A stretch of 64,000 nt of DNA from Adiantum capillus-veneris (GCA_014529385.2 CM043949.1:113231977-113295976), one strand, 5' to 3'. Shown: positions 24,896 to 36,186, counted from the stretch's first letter. Notes: generated from the letters alone by a model not told the origin. Program-made: numbers and translations.

Positions 24896-25181
24896 CTAGT
24901 TTTCAACCTTAAAAATCATCAGTTTAGTTAAAAGCCCCCTTTGTAGGCATTTCAGTCTCCGAAGTCGTCTTTTGGTGTTGGAGTTGATTTTCCTCGATCT
25001 TTCTCCTTGAGAGTTGCATCGCGAGCTCATTTGAGGTGTGGGGAAGTTGTTTATGTGGTTGGACTCGACTTTGGTTCCTTCTTTTCCACCTTTAGCCATT
25101 TGGTTGTCCGAAAGTGTCTTTTTTACCATTAGTAAGTGAAACCGCTTTCTCTTGGGTTTTGCTTGTACACATGTATCATTG
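24896..25181 (-). pseudogene. C-terminal part of a basic spacer ORF split by element A
   Basis: A Lys/Arg-rich frame (NDTCVQAKPKRKRFHLLMVK ... RRLRRLKCLQRGLLTKL) ends in a stop at 24896-24898. It continues in the same frame at 36363-36507 on the far side of element A if the insert and one ATGG copy are removed. Together these give about 150 codons. No family recognised; the highly basic composition would suit nucleic-acid binding, but this may be a chance ORF. Confidence 0.4.
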
Positions 25182-26892
25182 ATGGTGATAGCCGTTTTTC
25201 GGCTCTTTGTAATTGCCATAGTGAGTTACCTCACCCTACCAAAAACACCCAACGCTGTGGCTATCCCTACCATTTCACTGTACATAGGCGTGCGTGAGTC
25301 ACGGGACTTTTCCCATATCTCCTTACTGAAATAAAAAACCCTCAATTAGCTAGGCATTGGGCTAGTTGAGCCAAAAATAAATAAAAAATATAAGTATATT
25401 ATGGCTCATGCGTATGTAAATATTCCTTTGTATATAGGGCCTAAATAAAAGATTTTTTCATAATTATTTTGGTATTTATTTAAATATTTCTACCTAGGTG
25501 TGTGTTATTTATGCTCTGTACATTGCCTCACCATTACCACAATTTTTTCTTACCATTTTTCATACTCTTTATTCCATATAGAAATATTTTCATGTAAGCT
25601 TCTCTTATATTTGGTGTAACTTCACCCCAACAAAAATCCAAAAAAACTAGTTTTATTTATGTGTATATTTTTTCACTATTGTGATTTTTCCCTTCCTACA
25701 TCTATTTTGTTTTTTTTCTAAAAAATTAGAACACCAAAAATATTTATCTTTTTATGGTAGCCTCATAATGAGAGAGATTTCTTTTGACCCCTTTATATTT
25801 TTCCATCTATATTATTTATATTTGACATGTACATATTTTTTAGACCCCTCAATATTTGATTTTCTTAGTTGTACTATTCACTTATATCACAATCTCAACA
25901 ATATCTTCAATTATAGACCTACCAAATAAGGTCAAGGGTAGGTGGCATGCATACATGCACTATGGAGGGCTCACTCTTGGAGGTATTCAAAAGAATCATC
26001 CAAAGAAGGACCCCACAAGGACCTTGTGCAGTGGAAAAATACGATCGGTTTTGCTGAATTTTTAAAGTTCATTTGCTCTCCGAATTTGAAAAGGTGATAC
26101 AAACAAAAGTTGTAGCTCGTGGGCTGAACTTTTGCCTCAAATTTTTTCCTATTTTTTTGAGCTACGAGCTGTGAGCTATGATTTTATTAGTGGACCCCAG
26201 TTTTCCCATGCTATGCAGCCACACTCTCTCTTCCACTTTATCATTTTCCTCTTTCACACACACTTCTCCACTCATCATCCCCACCTCTCTCACCACTCCT
26301 CTCTGCACCCTACTCACCTTCTCCTCAACCTTGAAGAATAAGAGAAACCATGGTGAACTCATACCTCCCACACACAATTCCATTCCAAAATTGACCACCT
26401 AGTCTCATTCTTCCTCCTCCAATTTACCCATATCTATCAAAAAAACCACAAAATTCAGCCTCTTCTCTTAAAAGACAGCATCATGGTGGTTGATTACTCA
26501 GCTTCAATTACCTTGTCTCTCAAGGAAGGTCAAGAGTGGAGAAAAAATGTACCGTCAAAGCTAGTGGACCGTCAACAAGCGTCAAAATTGGCCCTACTCA
26601 AGACACTTGGAGCATCAACCTTGTAAGAAATCCACCTTTTCTTACCTCTTAAGAGTTTTTCTTCCTTATTTGTATCCTACATGGATACTCCCATTGTAAA
26701 TATCCAATTCCATTTGTAAATTAATACTAACTCTACTAACACTAACCCACTATGAAAAGTTCTATCACCTCCATTTCTCTCCTCTCTCTTTCCCCACCAA
26801 CTTCTTGATAATTCCAAGCAAAAGAAATTAGATAAATTACTGAAAATCTAACCCAACCATGGTTAGAGGAGTAACCCTAGCCTTCAAAATTG

Positions 26893-26903
26893 CTATAAAA
26901 GGA
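26893..26903 (+). promoter_or_regulatory. TATA box of element A 5' LTR
   Basis: CTATAAAAGGA, in an otherwise AT-poor context. The same box occurs in the 3' LTR at about 35460-35469. It would place transcription start near 26930. Confidence 0.6.
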
Positions 26904-27560
26904 GGGTGTAGCTAGCACAAAAAGGGAGCCATAAGCAAGAGCACTATGCTATAGCTTGAGAAGCCAAGCTCAACTTCTCTAGAAGGAGCTCTTGAGTGGA
27001 AGCTCATTGTCTTATGCACGTGCATGTGTTGTAATAGGGGATTAGCAAGGGAACTCTATGCCATTGTAAGAGAGAGAGTGATCACTCAATTGAGAGTAGG
27101 AAATCTATCATTTCTCCTACTAGTGTAAGCCCAACATTTGCTGAATCAAGGAGGGTGGATTTGGACTAAGCTTGGATACTTTGTCTCCCTTCCCACGTGA
27201 AGTAATGGACAACAATGATGTGTAAGTGTCTTGGTGTTTTTTTTTGTTAAGTTCTTGATAGCTTGTCTCTAGTGTTGTCATCAATTTAGCCATAAATCCC
27301 ACATACTGTAAGAGGGCGACAGGGTGGAGAGGACTCCCCTGGCCTTAAGACAGTGATTGGGGTGGCTTTTCTTGTGATGTGTTGTGGTGAAATTTACGCA
27401 AGCTGTGTTGAACAAATACTAATCTCACTTTGATTTGTCATGACAGATTTGTAAGAAGGTATTAATGCAACAAGCACCCCCTCCCCCTTTCTCTCTCTTT
27501 CTTAAATATATAGTTGTGTTTGCTTGATCATTGCCGATACGTTTCAAAGCAGCCCGAGCA

Positions 27561-27662
<102 letters not shown>

Positions 27663-27837
27663 GCGTCCTAGTTCGCATCCAAAACTAGGTGGTGCCCCTT
27701 GTGTAGTTGGGATTTGGCTGTGGGTGTGTTGTTTTGGTTTGTGTTGTGTTGTGCCCCAGCCCCATTGAGCAGCACCGGAGCCTTGAAGGGTGTCTAGAGG
27801 TTGCTCTTCTTGTTGCCCGCCCCGGACCGCCCCAAAT

Positions 27838-27854
27838 TGGTGCCCCCACTGAGG
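27838..27854 (+). other. Primer-binding site of element A
   Basis: TGGTGCCCCCACTGAGG, three bases after the LTR end. It shares its first 12 bases with the element G site at 16452. I do not assign the tRNA. Confidence 0.75.
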
Positions 27855-27908
27855 ACGGCTTGTGTATTTTTGTGTAGAATCAACCTTTAGCATAGTCAAG
27901 TAGTTTGC

Positions 27909-28121
27909 ATGAATCACGAAAATTTGTATGATCCCTTCATTCCCATTGCAAAGCAAAAGGTACACATAATTGTTAGTACTAAGTTGCAATTTCAACGTGT
28001 CATTCGTAGAATTTTAGGTCCTCTTAGGTTGGCCGAGATAAACGCTTCAGCAAATCCTTTTATTTTGCCTCTCATTAGGTACGACCTTAGTTTGAACGTC
28101 TATATTTTTGTTTTGTTTTAA
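27909..28121 (+). CDS. Small leader ORF A1 (70 codons, type 1 family)
   Basis: ATG-started ORF 55 bp after the primer site. Ungapped alignment with the element C ORF at 53812-53600 gives 40 identical residues of 70. Conserved blocks are MN...LY, IPI..Q, VST.LQFQR.IR, RL..I..S.NPFILP.I.YD.SL.V and the terminal IFVLF. In the last 25 codons I count eleven synonymous codon differences from the element C copy, which points to selection on the protein. No signal peptide or named domain; function unknown. It precedes A2 by 21 bp. Confidence 0.7.
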   Translation: MNHENLYDPFIPIAKQKVHIIVSTKLQFQRVIRRILGPLRLAEINASANPFILPLIRYDLSLNVYIFVLF

Positions 28122-28142
28122 GCATTAGGTCATGCATAGACC

Positions 28143-28361
28143 ATGGATAATGGCCCAGGAATAGAGGTTTTCCCCTTCCATTTCACTCCACACATTAGAA
28201 TAAACATTGCAATTAGTAGGAAAATCCATTTTCAACAACGTATGGTGTTCATGTTTGGTGCCCAAAGAGTAGGAGAAATTCTCGCATCACCAAACCCTGT
28301 CATCCTACCTCTTATTGATTATCATAGGTCGTTTGATGTGAATATCTTTATTTTGTTGTAG
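28143..28361 (+). CDS. Small leader ORF A2 (72 codons, type 2 family)
   Basis: Starts 21 bp after A1 stops and ends 85 bp before gag. Identical in length to the element C ORF at 54027-53809, with 41 of 72 residues identical and no gap. Conserved blocks are IRIN..I.RKIHFQQR, F.FG..R..EIL.SP.P.ILPLIDY..SFDV and the terminal ILL. It also resembles A1 (RIL/FG...RL.EI..S.NP.ILPLI.Y...V), so types 1 and 2 look like ancient duplicates. Function unknown. Confidence 0.7.
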   Translation: MDNGPGIEVFPFHFTPHIRINIAISRKIHFQQRMVFMFGAQRVGEILASPNPVILPLIDYHRSFDVNIFILL

Positions 28362-28446
28362 AATAGATTGCAAGCTAGAAAACATTATTGTGTAAATCTT
28401 TTTAAGAAAGAAAAACAAAAACGGGTGTCACTTTGAAATCAATTCA

Positions 28447-31400
28447 ATGGAAAGCCAACGCCAAATGTCTGGGTATCCTCTTTTCTTTGGAGAGCCTGGA
28501 GAGGATGCAGAATTATTTTTAGCGAATTTCAAGATGTCTTGCCGTATCAAGAGGATAATAACTGATCAAGAACGTGTAGAAATGTTTGAGGTGGTCCTTA
28601 GGAAATATGCTAGCACTTGGTTTGACTCTTTGCCTGAGGAAGTTAAGGGGAATTACACAGAAGTTTTGAATCGTTTCAAGAAATACTTCTTGAACCCCCA
28701 AAACACTCAAAAACTATGGCAAGACATTGTTTCTCATAAGCAAAAAGACTTAGATGACTACTACTTGTACAAGCAAGAGTTTCTACGTCTTTGGGCTCTA
28801 TGGATACGAAATGTTGCTAACCCTGGTGATGGTGCAGAATTTCTAAAGAAGGAGAGGTTCATAGCCGGACTCTTTCTTGACCTTAAGGTAAAAGTTGAGG
28901 CGGGTGCACCTGCTACCTTTGATGCAGCTGAAACTAGGGCTGCTGAGAAATATAGGAAACTCAAGTGCTTAAGGGGAGAGGTTCCAATAGAAGGTCTTAG
29001 ACCCAAAGGTAAGTCACAAGCATCAACATCGAGGGAGCTTCCTGAGGTAACGACGGAAGTAATTGAGAAGTTAAACGAATCTTTAAGCAGCCTGTCAATT
29101 CACCTTGCACAAGCTGTAGGTCCAAAGGGACAAGCAAAGAAGTCTGAAGAGCGAGATCCACGACCTAGGAGAGTCTTGCAATGTTGGAATTGCGGAGAGT
29201 CTGGACATGGGATGTATAATTGTCCTTGGCCCCGTTGGGAGCCAGGGAGACCTAACTTGAATTACCCAGTGATGAATGCAGGTGAAGGAACTGGTCAACA
29301 ACCAAGGCTTCCACAAAGACCAAATGGACCAAGACCACCTCCACAAGGGGTAGAAGGCGTTCCACCTTTGCCAGATCCAATTGTGCATGTGGTAGAGGTG
29401 ACAAACTCAAATGAGGTTGACATGGAAGCAAATGGCATTAAGCGTGGCCGAGGAAAAGGTAAAGAGAAAGAGGGTGTCCCATCAAAGAGTGACCATGGAC
29501 AAGGCAAGAAGGCAAAGGAGACCCAGGAAGCTAAGAGGACTCGACGTCGTATCAATCTCCAAGACTTCCCTCTTGGACATGGTATGGCTCCATACAACCT
29601 GTTGGAAGACATGCGAGGTAAGGGTCCTGATATCTCATGGCCTCAGTTTCTTGCATTATGCCCACAAGTTAGGAGGGATTTAACAAAGTCAGTTAGCACT
29701 AGGAGAAAGTTAAAAGAGAGTTTTCCTGTTGTAAAAATTGCACATGCTGAAATGAACGAGGATATTACACCTGTGCTAGATTGTTACATAAAAGGAAGAT
29801 TGGTTAGGAAAGGTCTAGTGGATGGGGGTGCACAAATTTGCATCATGACAGAAGGACTCATGCAAAGACTAGGCATGCACATCCATGAGACACCTGAAAT
29901 CAAAGTGAAAATGGCAAACAATAGCAAGGCTAGGTGCGTAGGCATTTGTAAAAATGTTTTTGTGGAGGCCTTTGGCATTAAGAAGGCAGTGGATTTCTAT
30001 GTCATGTCTACCAAGGGAAATGGTTACCCATTTATCCTAGGAAGACCATGGCTAATGAAAATGCGAGCTTTGCAGGATTGGGAGAGTGGAAAGCTAATTT
30101 GCAGGAATGACAATCACAAGAAGGTTGTCTTTGACATGAAGGAGCAACGCCAAGAGGAGCTCCATGAAGAATCATCTCAAAGTGAGACAGAAGAAGATTG
30201 GACTGAAAACACTTCAGAAGAAGAAAGTAGCGGCAGCATTACTGAAGAGGAGTCCTCCATTGAAGTCATGGGGGTAAGGTTTAAGCCAAACAACCAGGAG
30301 ACCTCTTCTCGAGGTTTGGAAGAGGTAGGTTCCCAAGAGAACCAAAAGGTGGAAGATGAAGGAATGTTAGAAGGTATGTTGTCTACAACACTTACAAAGG
30401 ATGAAAGAGAGGAGTTCAAATGTGTGCTAAGGAAATTTTCGAGGCTTTTTGCTAAAGACTACACCGATGTGCGTGGAGTAGATGTTGTTCAACACAAGAT
30501 TGAGTTGAAGCCAGAGGCCACACCTAAGGCTCAAAAGCTACGAAGGCTAGGAGTCATTAAGGAGCAGGCTCTACTCAAGGAGGTAAGAAAGCTTCTAGCA
30601 GCAGGTTTCATTTATCCAGTGGAGAATTCAGAGTGGGTCTCTCCCGTTGTTGTCACTCCTAAGAAAAACGGCAAGTGGAGGGTGTGTGTGGATTATCGTC
30701 CACTTAATGAGGCAACAAAAAGAGATCACTTTCCCCTCCCATTTCAGGATGAGATACTAAATGAAGTAGCTGGTCATGAGAAGTACACTGTGTGTGATGG
30801 CTACTCGGGTTACTTTCAAATAGGTATCGCATTGGAGGATCAATTGAAAACAACCTTTATCACTCCTTGGGGTTGTTATGCTTTTAGAGTCATGCCATTT
30901 GGCCTGACAAATGCTCCTGCAACTTTCCAACGCTTCATGAACATGGTGTTTCAAGCATTCTTTGGAAAGTCCATTAGGGTTTTTATTGATGATTTTTGCA
31001 TTTATAGCTCAAAATCATTGCATCTACAAAGGGTAGAAGAAGGTTTAAAGAAGCTCTATGACATGGGAGGTCAACTCAACCCCGACAAGTGTCACATAGC
31101 TGAGGATGAAGTGATCTTGCTTGGTCACAAGGTTTCCTATAAAGGCATTGAGGTGGATCCTTCAAAGGCAAAGGCTCTTATTGAGCTCCCATCACCGAAG
31201 AGTCTTAAGGAGGTCATCTCTTTCATTCAGAAGGTGAAGTATATGTCACGCTTCATTCACTTAGCCTCGGAGTTGCTTCATCCTTTGCAAAAGTTGACAC
31301 AACAAGTAGAATTTGCATGGTCTGATGAGCTTGAAGAGTATTTTTGTAGCATTAAAGTCATTTTGTCAGAGCTACCAACACTCATGCCTCCTTGTTGGGA

Positions 31401-32256
31401 GTACACATTCTTTGTTAGCTCTAGTGTTGGAAGGGAAACAATTGGTGCCGTGTTGCTACAACAAGATCCCCACAGTACAAGGATGAGACCCATCTACTTT
31501 GCTAGTAGGGTCATGAATGCTTTGGAAAGAGACTACACAGAAGCAGAACTCATGATGCTTTCTCTCATGTTTGCGGTGAGAAAGTTTAGATCCTACTTGC
31601 TCCCAAAACCTTTTGTAATCCTCACCGCAGAGAATTTGTTCCCTTGGGTGTCATCTCAAATGAATCTTAGTACTAGGATCTCAAAGTGGATTATGGAGTT
31701 GCAACAGTTTCAATACTCTCTCAAGGTAGAAGATAGTGTGCGTGCACAATTGGCAGGGATTTTCACTTATAGGGTACATGAGAAGGAAATTAAGGTGCCT
31801 CAAGTAAAGAACCTACCATTGCCACCACCAAAAAGTATTCCCAATGCTTTTACCTTGTTCTTTGATAGATCTTTTCGACGAGCCACAGGGAAAGCAGGGG
31901 GAGGGCTAGTGTTGCTCAACCCAAGTGGAGAGGTGGTCATGAAAGAGAAGGTCAATCTACCAGGTTCAACTAGCAACAATGAAGCAGAATACGACACACT
32001 ACTTCATGGTTTGAAGATGTGCATTGGCCAAGGGATACAACGCCTCATGGTAAAGGGAGATGCACTTCTCATTGTTAAACAGATTTTAGGCATTTGGGCA
32101 TGCAAGAATGAAAGCTTACGGACAAAAGTTCATGCCATTCGTAGATTGTTTAATCAATTTGAAGAAGTGCAACTATATCATATTCCTAGGAAACAGAATG
32201 AAGATGCCGATTTACTTGCACAGCAAGTAGTTACATGTGTTGAGAAAGAAGTGTAG
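28447..32256 (+). CDS. Element A Gag-protease-RT-RNase H polyprotein
   Basis: 1269 codons, fully open. In order: Gag core (about 10-190); zinc knuckle CWNCGESGHGMYNC (C246, C249, H254, C259); aspartic protease with VDGGAQICIM (Asp459) and FILGRPWLMK; reverse transcriptase with WRVCVDYRPLNEATKRDHFP, MPFGLTNAPATFQRFMN and catalytic FIDD (Asp848, Asp849); a first RNase H-like domain with degenerate active site (VSSSVG where DAS is expected); and a second, archaeal-type RNase H with Asp1140 (LFFDRS), Glu1179 (NNEAEYDTL), Asp1205 (KGDALL) and Asp1255 (EDADLLA). The dual RNase H places it in the Tat lineage. The start ATG 28447 is preceded by the CACTTTGAAAT context shared with the decayed copy at 6226. 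A TAG (32254-32256) separates it from integrase in the same frame. Confidence 0.95.
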   Translation: MESQRQMSGYPLFFGEPGEDAELFLANFKMSCRIKRIITDQERVEMFEVVLRKYASTWFDSLPEEVKGNYTEVLNRFKKYFLNPQNTQKLWQDIVSHKQKDLDDYYLYKQEFLRLWALWIRNVANPGDGAEFLKKERFIAGLFLDLKVKVEAGAPATFDAAETRAAEKYRKLKCLRGEVPIEGLRPKGKSQASTSRELPEVTTEVIEKLNESLSSLSIHLAQAVGPKGQAKKSEERDPRPRRVLQCWNCGESGHGMYNCPWPRWEPGRPNLNYPVMNAGEGTGQQPRLPQRPNGPRPPPQGVEGVPPLPDPIVHVVEVTNSNEVDMEANGIKRGRGKGKEKEGVPSKSDHGQGKKAKETQEAKRTRRRINLQDFPLGHGMAPYNLLEDMRGKGPDISWPQFLALCPQVRRDLTKSVSTRRKLKESFPVVKIAHAEMNEDITPVLDCYIKGRLVRKGLVDGGAQICIMTEGLMQRLGMHIHETPEIKVKMANNSKARCVGICKNVFVEAFGIKKAVDFYVMSTKGNGYPFILGRPWLMKMRALQDWESGKLICRNDNHKKVVFDMKEQRQEELHEESSQSETEEDWTENTSEEESSGSITEEESSIEVMGVRFKPNNQETSSRGLEEVGSQENQKVEDEGMLEGMLSTTLTKDEREEFKCVLRKFSRLFAKDYTDVRGVDVVQHKIELKPEATPKAQKLRRLGVIKEQALLKEVRKLLAAGFIYPVENSEWVSPVVVTPKKNGKWRVCVDYRPLNEATKRDHFPLPFQDEILNEVAGHEKYTVCDGYSGYFQIGIALEDQLKTTFITPWGCYAFRVMPFGLTNAPATFQRFMNMVFQAFFGKSIRVFIDDFCIYSSKSLHLQRVEEGLKKLYDMGGQLNPDKCHIAEDEVILLGHKVSYKGIEVDPSKAKALIELPSPKSLKEVISFIQKVKYMSRFIHLASELLHPLQKLTQQVEFAWSDELEEYFCSIKVILSELPTLMPPCWEYTFFVSSSVGRETIGAVLLQQDPHSTRMRPIYFASRVMNALERDYTEAELMMLSLMFAVRKFRSYLLPKPFVILTAENLFPWVSSQMNLSTRISKWIMELQQFQYSLKVEDSVRAQLAGIFTYRVHEKEIKVPQVKNLPLPPPKSIPNAFTLFFDRSFRRATGKAGGGLVLLNPSGEVVMKEKVNLPGSTSNNEAEYDTLLHGLKMCIGQGIQRLMVKGDALLIVKQILGIWACKNESLRTKVHAIRRLFNQFEEVQLYHIPRKQNEDADLLAQQVVTCVEKEV

Positions 32257-32262
32257 GTCATC

Positions 32263-33726
32263 ATGGTGGCAGCAACTGTCAAGCAACCGAGATACCAGGG
32301 ATTGGAGTCATTGACTCCCATTATTAGCTACATTTTGGAGGGCGAGTTTCCACAAGACTTCACGAAGGCTCAGAAGAGGAGACTCATGAAGAAGGCAAGC
32401 GCATATCTCTTCCTAGAAGGCTCCCTCTATCAAAGAGGGAAGGATCAAGTGTGCAGAAGAGTACCAACTATCGAGGAAATTCCAGCCATTCTAAAAGGTT
32501 TGCATGAAGAGGCATGTGGTGGTCATTTTGCCCAAGAATCAACTGTGAAGAAGATTTTGCTTGCGGGGTATGTTTGGCCAAGCTTGCATGTGGATGTTCA
32601 ACATTGGTGTAAAAGTTGTCACAATTGTCAGATAAATGGAAATAGAAGGTTGGTGCATGGCCCGAGGCAAATAGTGCTTGCAAATGGAACCTTTGAAAAG
32701 TGGGGCATTGATGCTATGGGTCCTCTGCCTAGGACAAAAAATGGTAAACTCTACATTCTAGTGACTGTAGACTATATGACTAGGTGGGTGGAAGCTCAAA
32801 GTGTGGCAAGAGTGAATGAGAGGACAGTTAGCAAATTCGTCTACACTCACATTTGTTGTAGATTTGGCACACCTTTGGAGATTGTTTCTGATAATGGTCC
32901 AGGGTTTAGAAAGGGATTGCTCACAGAAGTCTGTGAAGAACTTCACATTCTACATCGTCACAGTACACCCTACTATCCCCAATCAAATGGTTTGGTAGAA
33001 AAAGCTAATGGTGTCATTGCAGGCATCATTAGAAAGATGGTGAAAAACAAGACAAAGTTGTGGGATGACTTCTTGGATGGTGCCTTGTGGGCGTATCGAA
33101 CCACATATAGGGAAGCCACGGAGCTCACACCATTTCACTTGGTCTATGGTCAAGAGGCTTTACAGCCAATTGAGCTAAACATTTCAACAATGCGACTTCA
33201 TGGCAAATCAACACAAGATGATCAAGAAGCATGGATGGATCGACTTCTTACCTTAGTTGAGCTTGAGTGGAAAAGAGAAGCAGCATACGAGTGCTATAAG
33301 AGGAAAGCCACACAGACAAAGGAGAAGCTTGACAAGAAACTGAAGGACAAAGGCATCAATGAAGGAGATCTTGTGCTAAGGTATTACAATCGACTCGATA
33401 ATCATTTTGATGCCAAATTTGAAACAAGATGGCAAGGGCCATACATAGTCAAGAAGGCTTTCAATTCAAGTTACTATCAGCTTATGGACTTGAATGGTAA
33501 AGAGCACTCCAGGAAAGTAAACGGGTATCGCTTGAATCCCTATTTGAGTCGCCTTCTACCAAAGGATATACCAAAGATCTGTCAAAAGGCCACTGTCTCA
33601 CGTAAGTATTGTTACATGAAGCATGAGTGTAACTCTAGCCAAAATTCTGAGGGGCCAAACAATAAAGATCTCGTCAAGGACTCTGGAGCACTCTCTTTGG
33701 AAAAGATGCTCTATGATGGTACATGA
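32263..33726 (+). CDS. Element A integrase
   Basis: 487 codons, in the same frame as the upstream polyprotein, seven bases after its TAG. It has an H2C2 zinc domain (HEEACGGHF ... CKSCHNCQ) and the core catalytic triad Asp150 (GIDAMGP), Asp210 (VSDNGPGF) and Glu246 (NGLVEKANG), giving D-59-D-35-E. The C-terminal domain has FETRWQGPYIVKKAFNSSYY. No chromodomain is visible, as expected for Tat elements. Integrase would join element cDNA to nuclear DNA. Whether it is made by UAG read-through or is lost by a nonsense mutation is undecided. Confidence 0.93.
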   Translation: MVAATVKQPRYQGLESLTPIISYILEGEFPQDFTKAQKRRLMKKASAYLFLEGSLYQRGKDQVCRRVPTIEEIPAILKGLHEEACGGHFAQESTVKKILLAGYVWPSLHVDVQHWCKSCHNCQINGNRRLVHGPRQIVLANGTFEKWGIDAMGPLPRTKNGKLYILVTVDYMTRWVEAQSVARVNERTVSKFVYTHICCRFGTPLEIVSDNGPGFRKGLLTEVCEELHILHRHSTPYYPQSNGLVEKANGVIAGIIRKMVKNKTKLWDDFLDGALWAYRTTYREATELTPFHLVYGQEALQPIELNISTMRLHGKSTQDDQEAWMDRLLTLVELEWKREAAYECYKRKATQTKEKLDKKLKDKGINEGDLVLRYYNRLDNHFDAKFETRWQGPYIVKKAFNSSYYQLMDLNGKEHSRKVNGYRLNPYLSRLLPKDIPKICQKATVSRKYCYMKHECNSSQNSEGPNNKDLVKDSGALSLEKMLYDGT

Positions 33727-33740
33727 ATATACCATCATCC

Positions 33741-33754
33741 AGGGCGAGGGCTAA
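33741..33754 (+). promoter_or_regulatory. Polypurine tract of element A
   Basis: AGGGCGAGGGCTAA immediately before the 3' LTR start TGATAG. Confidence 0.75.
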
Positions 33755-36126
33755 TGATAGTCGTTTTTCGGCTCTTTGTAATTGCCACAGTGAGTTACCT
33801 CACCCTATCAAAATCACCCAACACTATGGCTATCCCTACCATTTCACTGTACATAGGCGTGCGTGAGTCACGGGACTTTTCCCATATCTCCTTACTGAAA
33901 TAAAAAACCCTCAATTAGCTAGGCATTGGGCTAGTTGAGCCAAAAATAAATAAAAAATATAAGTATATTATGGCCCATGCGTATGTAAATATTCCTTTGT
34001 ATATAGGGCCTAAATAAAAGATTTTTTCATAATTATTTTGGTATTTATTTAAATATTTCTACCCAGGTGTGTGTTATTTATGCTCTGTACATTGCCTCAC
34101 CATTACCACAATTTTTTCTTACCATTTTTCATATTCTTTATTCCATATAGAAATATTTTCATGTAAGCTTCTCTTATATTTGGTGTAACTCCACCCCAAC
34201 AAAAATCCAAAAAAACTAGTTTTATTTATGTGTATATTTTTTCACTATTGTGATTTTTCCCTTCCTACATCTATTTTGTTTTTTTTCTAAAAAATTAGAA
34301 CACCAAAAATATTTATCTTTTTATGGTAGCCTCATAATGAGAGAGATTTCTTTTGACCCCTTTATATTTTTCCATCTATATTATTTATATTTGACATGTA
34401 CATATTTTTTAGACCCCTCAATATTTGATTTTCTTAGTTGTACTATTCACTTATATCACAATCTCAACAATATCTTCAATTATAGACCTACCAAATAAGG
34501 TCAAGGGTAGGTGGCATGCATACATGCACTATGGAGGGCTCACTCTTGGAGGTATTCAAAAGAATCATCCAAAGAAGGACCCCACAAGGACCTTGTGCAG
34601 TGGAAAAATACGATCGGTTTTGCTGAATTTTTAAAGTTCACTTGCTCTTCGAATTTGAAAAGGTGATACAAACAAAAGTTGTAGCTCGTGGGCTGAACTT
34701 TTGCCTCAAATTTTTTCCTATTTTTTTGAGCTACGAGCTGTGAGCTATGATTTTATTAGTGGACCCCAGTTTTCCCATGCTATGCAGCCACACTCTCTCT
34801 TCCACTTTATCATTTTCCTCTTTCACACACACTTCTCCACTCATCATCCCCACCTCTCTCACCACTCCTCTCTGCACCCTACTCACCTTCTCCTCAACCT
34901 TGAAGAATAAGAGAAACCATGGTGAACTCATACCTCCCACACACAATTCCATTCCAAAATTGACCACCTAGTCTCATTCTTCCTCCTCCAATTTACCCAT
35001 ATCTATCAAAAAAACCACAAAATTCAGCCTCTTCTCTTAAAAGACAGCATCATGGTGGTTGATTACTCAGCTTCAATTACCTTGTCTCTCAAGGAAGGTC
35101 AAGAGTGGAGAAAAAATGTACCGTCAAAGCTAGTGGACCGTCAACAAGCGTCAAAATTGGCCCTACTCAAGACACTTGGAGCATCAACCTTGTAAGAAAT
35201 CCACCTTTTCTTACCTCTCAAGAGTTTTTCTTCCTTATTTGTATCCTACATGGATACTCCCATTGTAAATATCCAATTCCATTTGTAAATTAATACTAAC
35301 TCTACTAACACTAACCCACTATGAAAAGTTCTATCACCTCCATTTCTCTCCTCTCTTTCCCCACCAACTTCTTGATAATTCCAAGCAAAAGAAATTAGAT
35401 AAATTGCTAAAAATCTAACCCAACCATGGTTAGAGGAGTAACCCTAGCCTTCAAAATTGCTATAAAAGGAGGGTGTAGCTAGCACAAAATGGGAGCCATA
35501 AGCAACAGCACTATGCTATAGCTTGAGAAGCCAAGCTCAACCTCTCTAGAAGGAGCTCTTGAGTGGAAGCTCATTGTCTTATGCACGTGCATGTGTTGTA
35601 ATAGGGGATTATCAAGGGAACTCTATGCCATTGTAAGAGAGAGAGTGATCACTCAATTGAGAGTAGGAAATCTATCATTTCTCCTACTAGTGTAAGCCCA
35701 ACATTTGCTGAATCAAGGAGGGTGAATTTGTACTAAGCTTGGATACTTTGTCTCCCTTCCCACGTGAAGTAATGGACAACAATGATGTGTAAGTGTCTTG
35801 GTGTTTTTTTTTGTTGAGTTCTTGATAGCTTGTCTCTAGTGTTGTCATCAATTTAGCCATAAATCCCACATACTGTAAGAGGGCGACAGGGTGGAGAGGA
35901 CTCCCCTGGCCTTAAGACAGTGATTGGGTGGCTTTTCTTGTGATGTGTTGTGGTGAAATTTACGCAAGCTGTGTTGAACAAATACTAATCTCACTTTGAT
36001 TTGTCATGACAGATTTGTAAGAAGGTATTAATGCAACAAGCACCCCCTCCCCCTTTCTCTCTCTTTCTTAAATATATAGTTGTGTTTGCTTGATCATTGC
36101 CGATACGTTTCAAAGCAGCCCGAGCA

Positions 36127-36186
<60 letters not shown>

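Noticed and set aside
34250-34971. Several 60-80 codon ORFs in the element A LTRs, identical at 25.7-26.4 kb and 34.3-35.0 kb
   Set aside because: They are identical only because the two LTRs are copies of each other; they overlap on both strands and show no codon-level constraint or recognisable domain.
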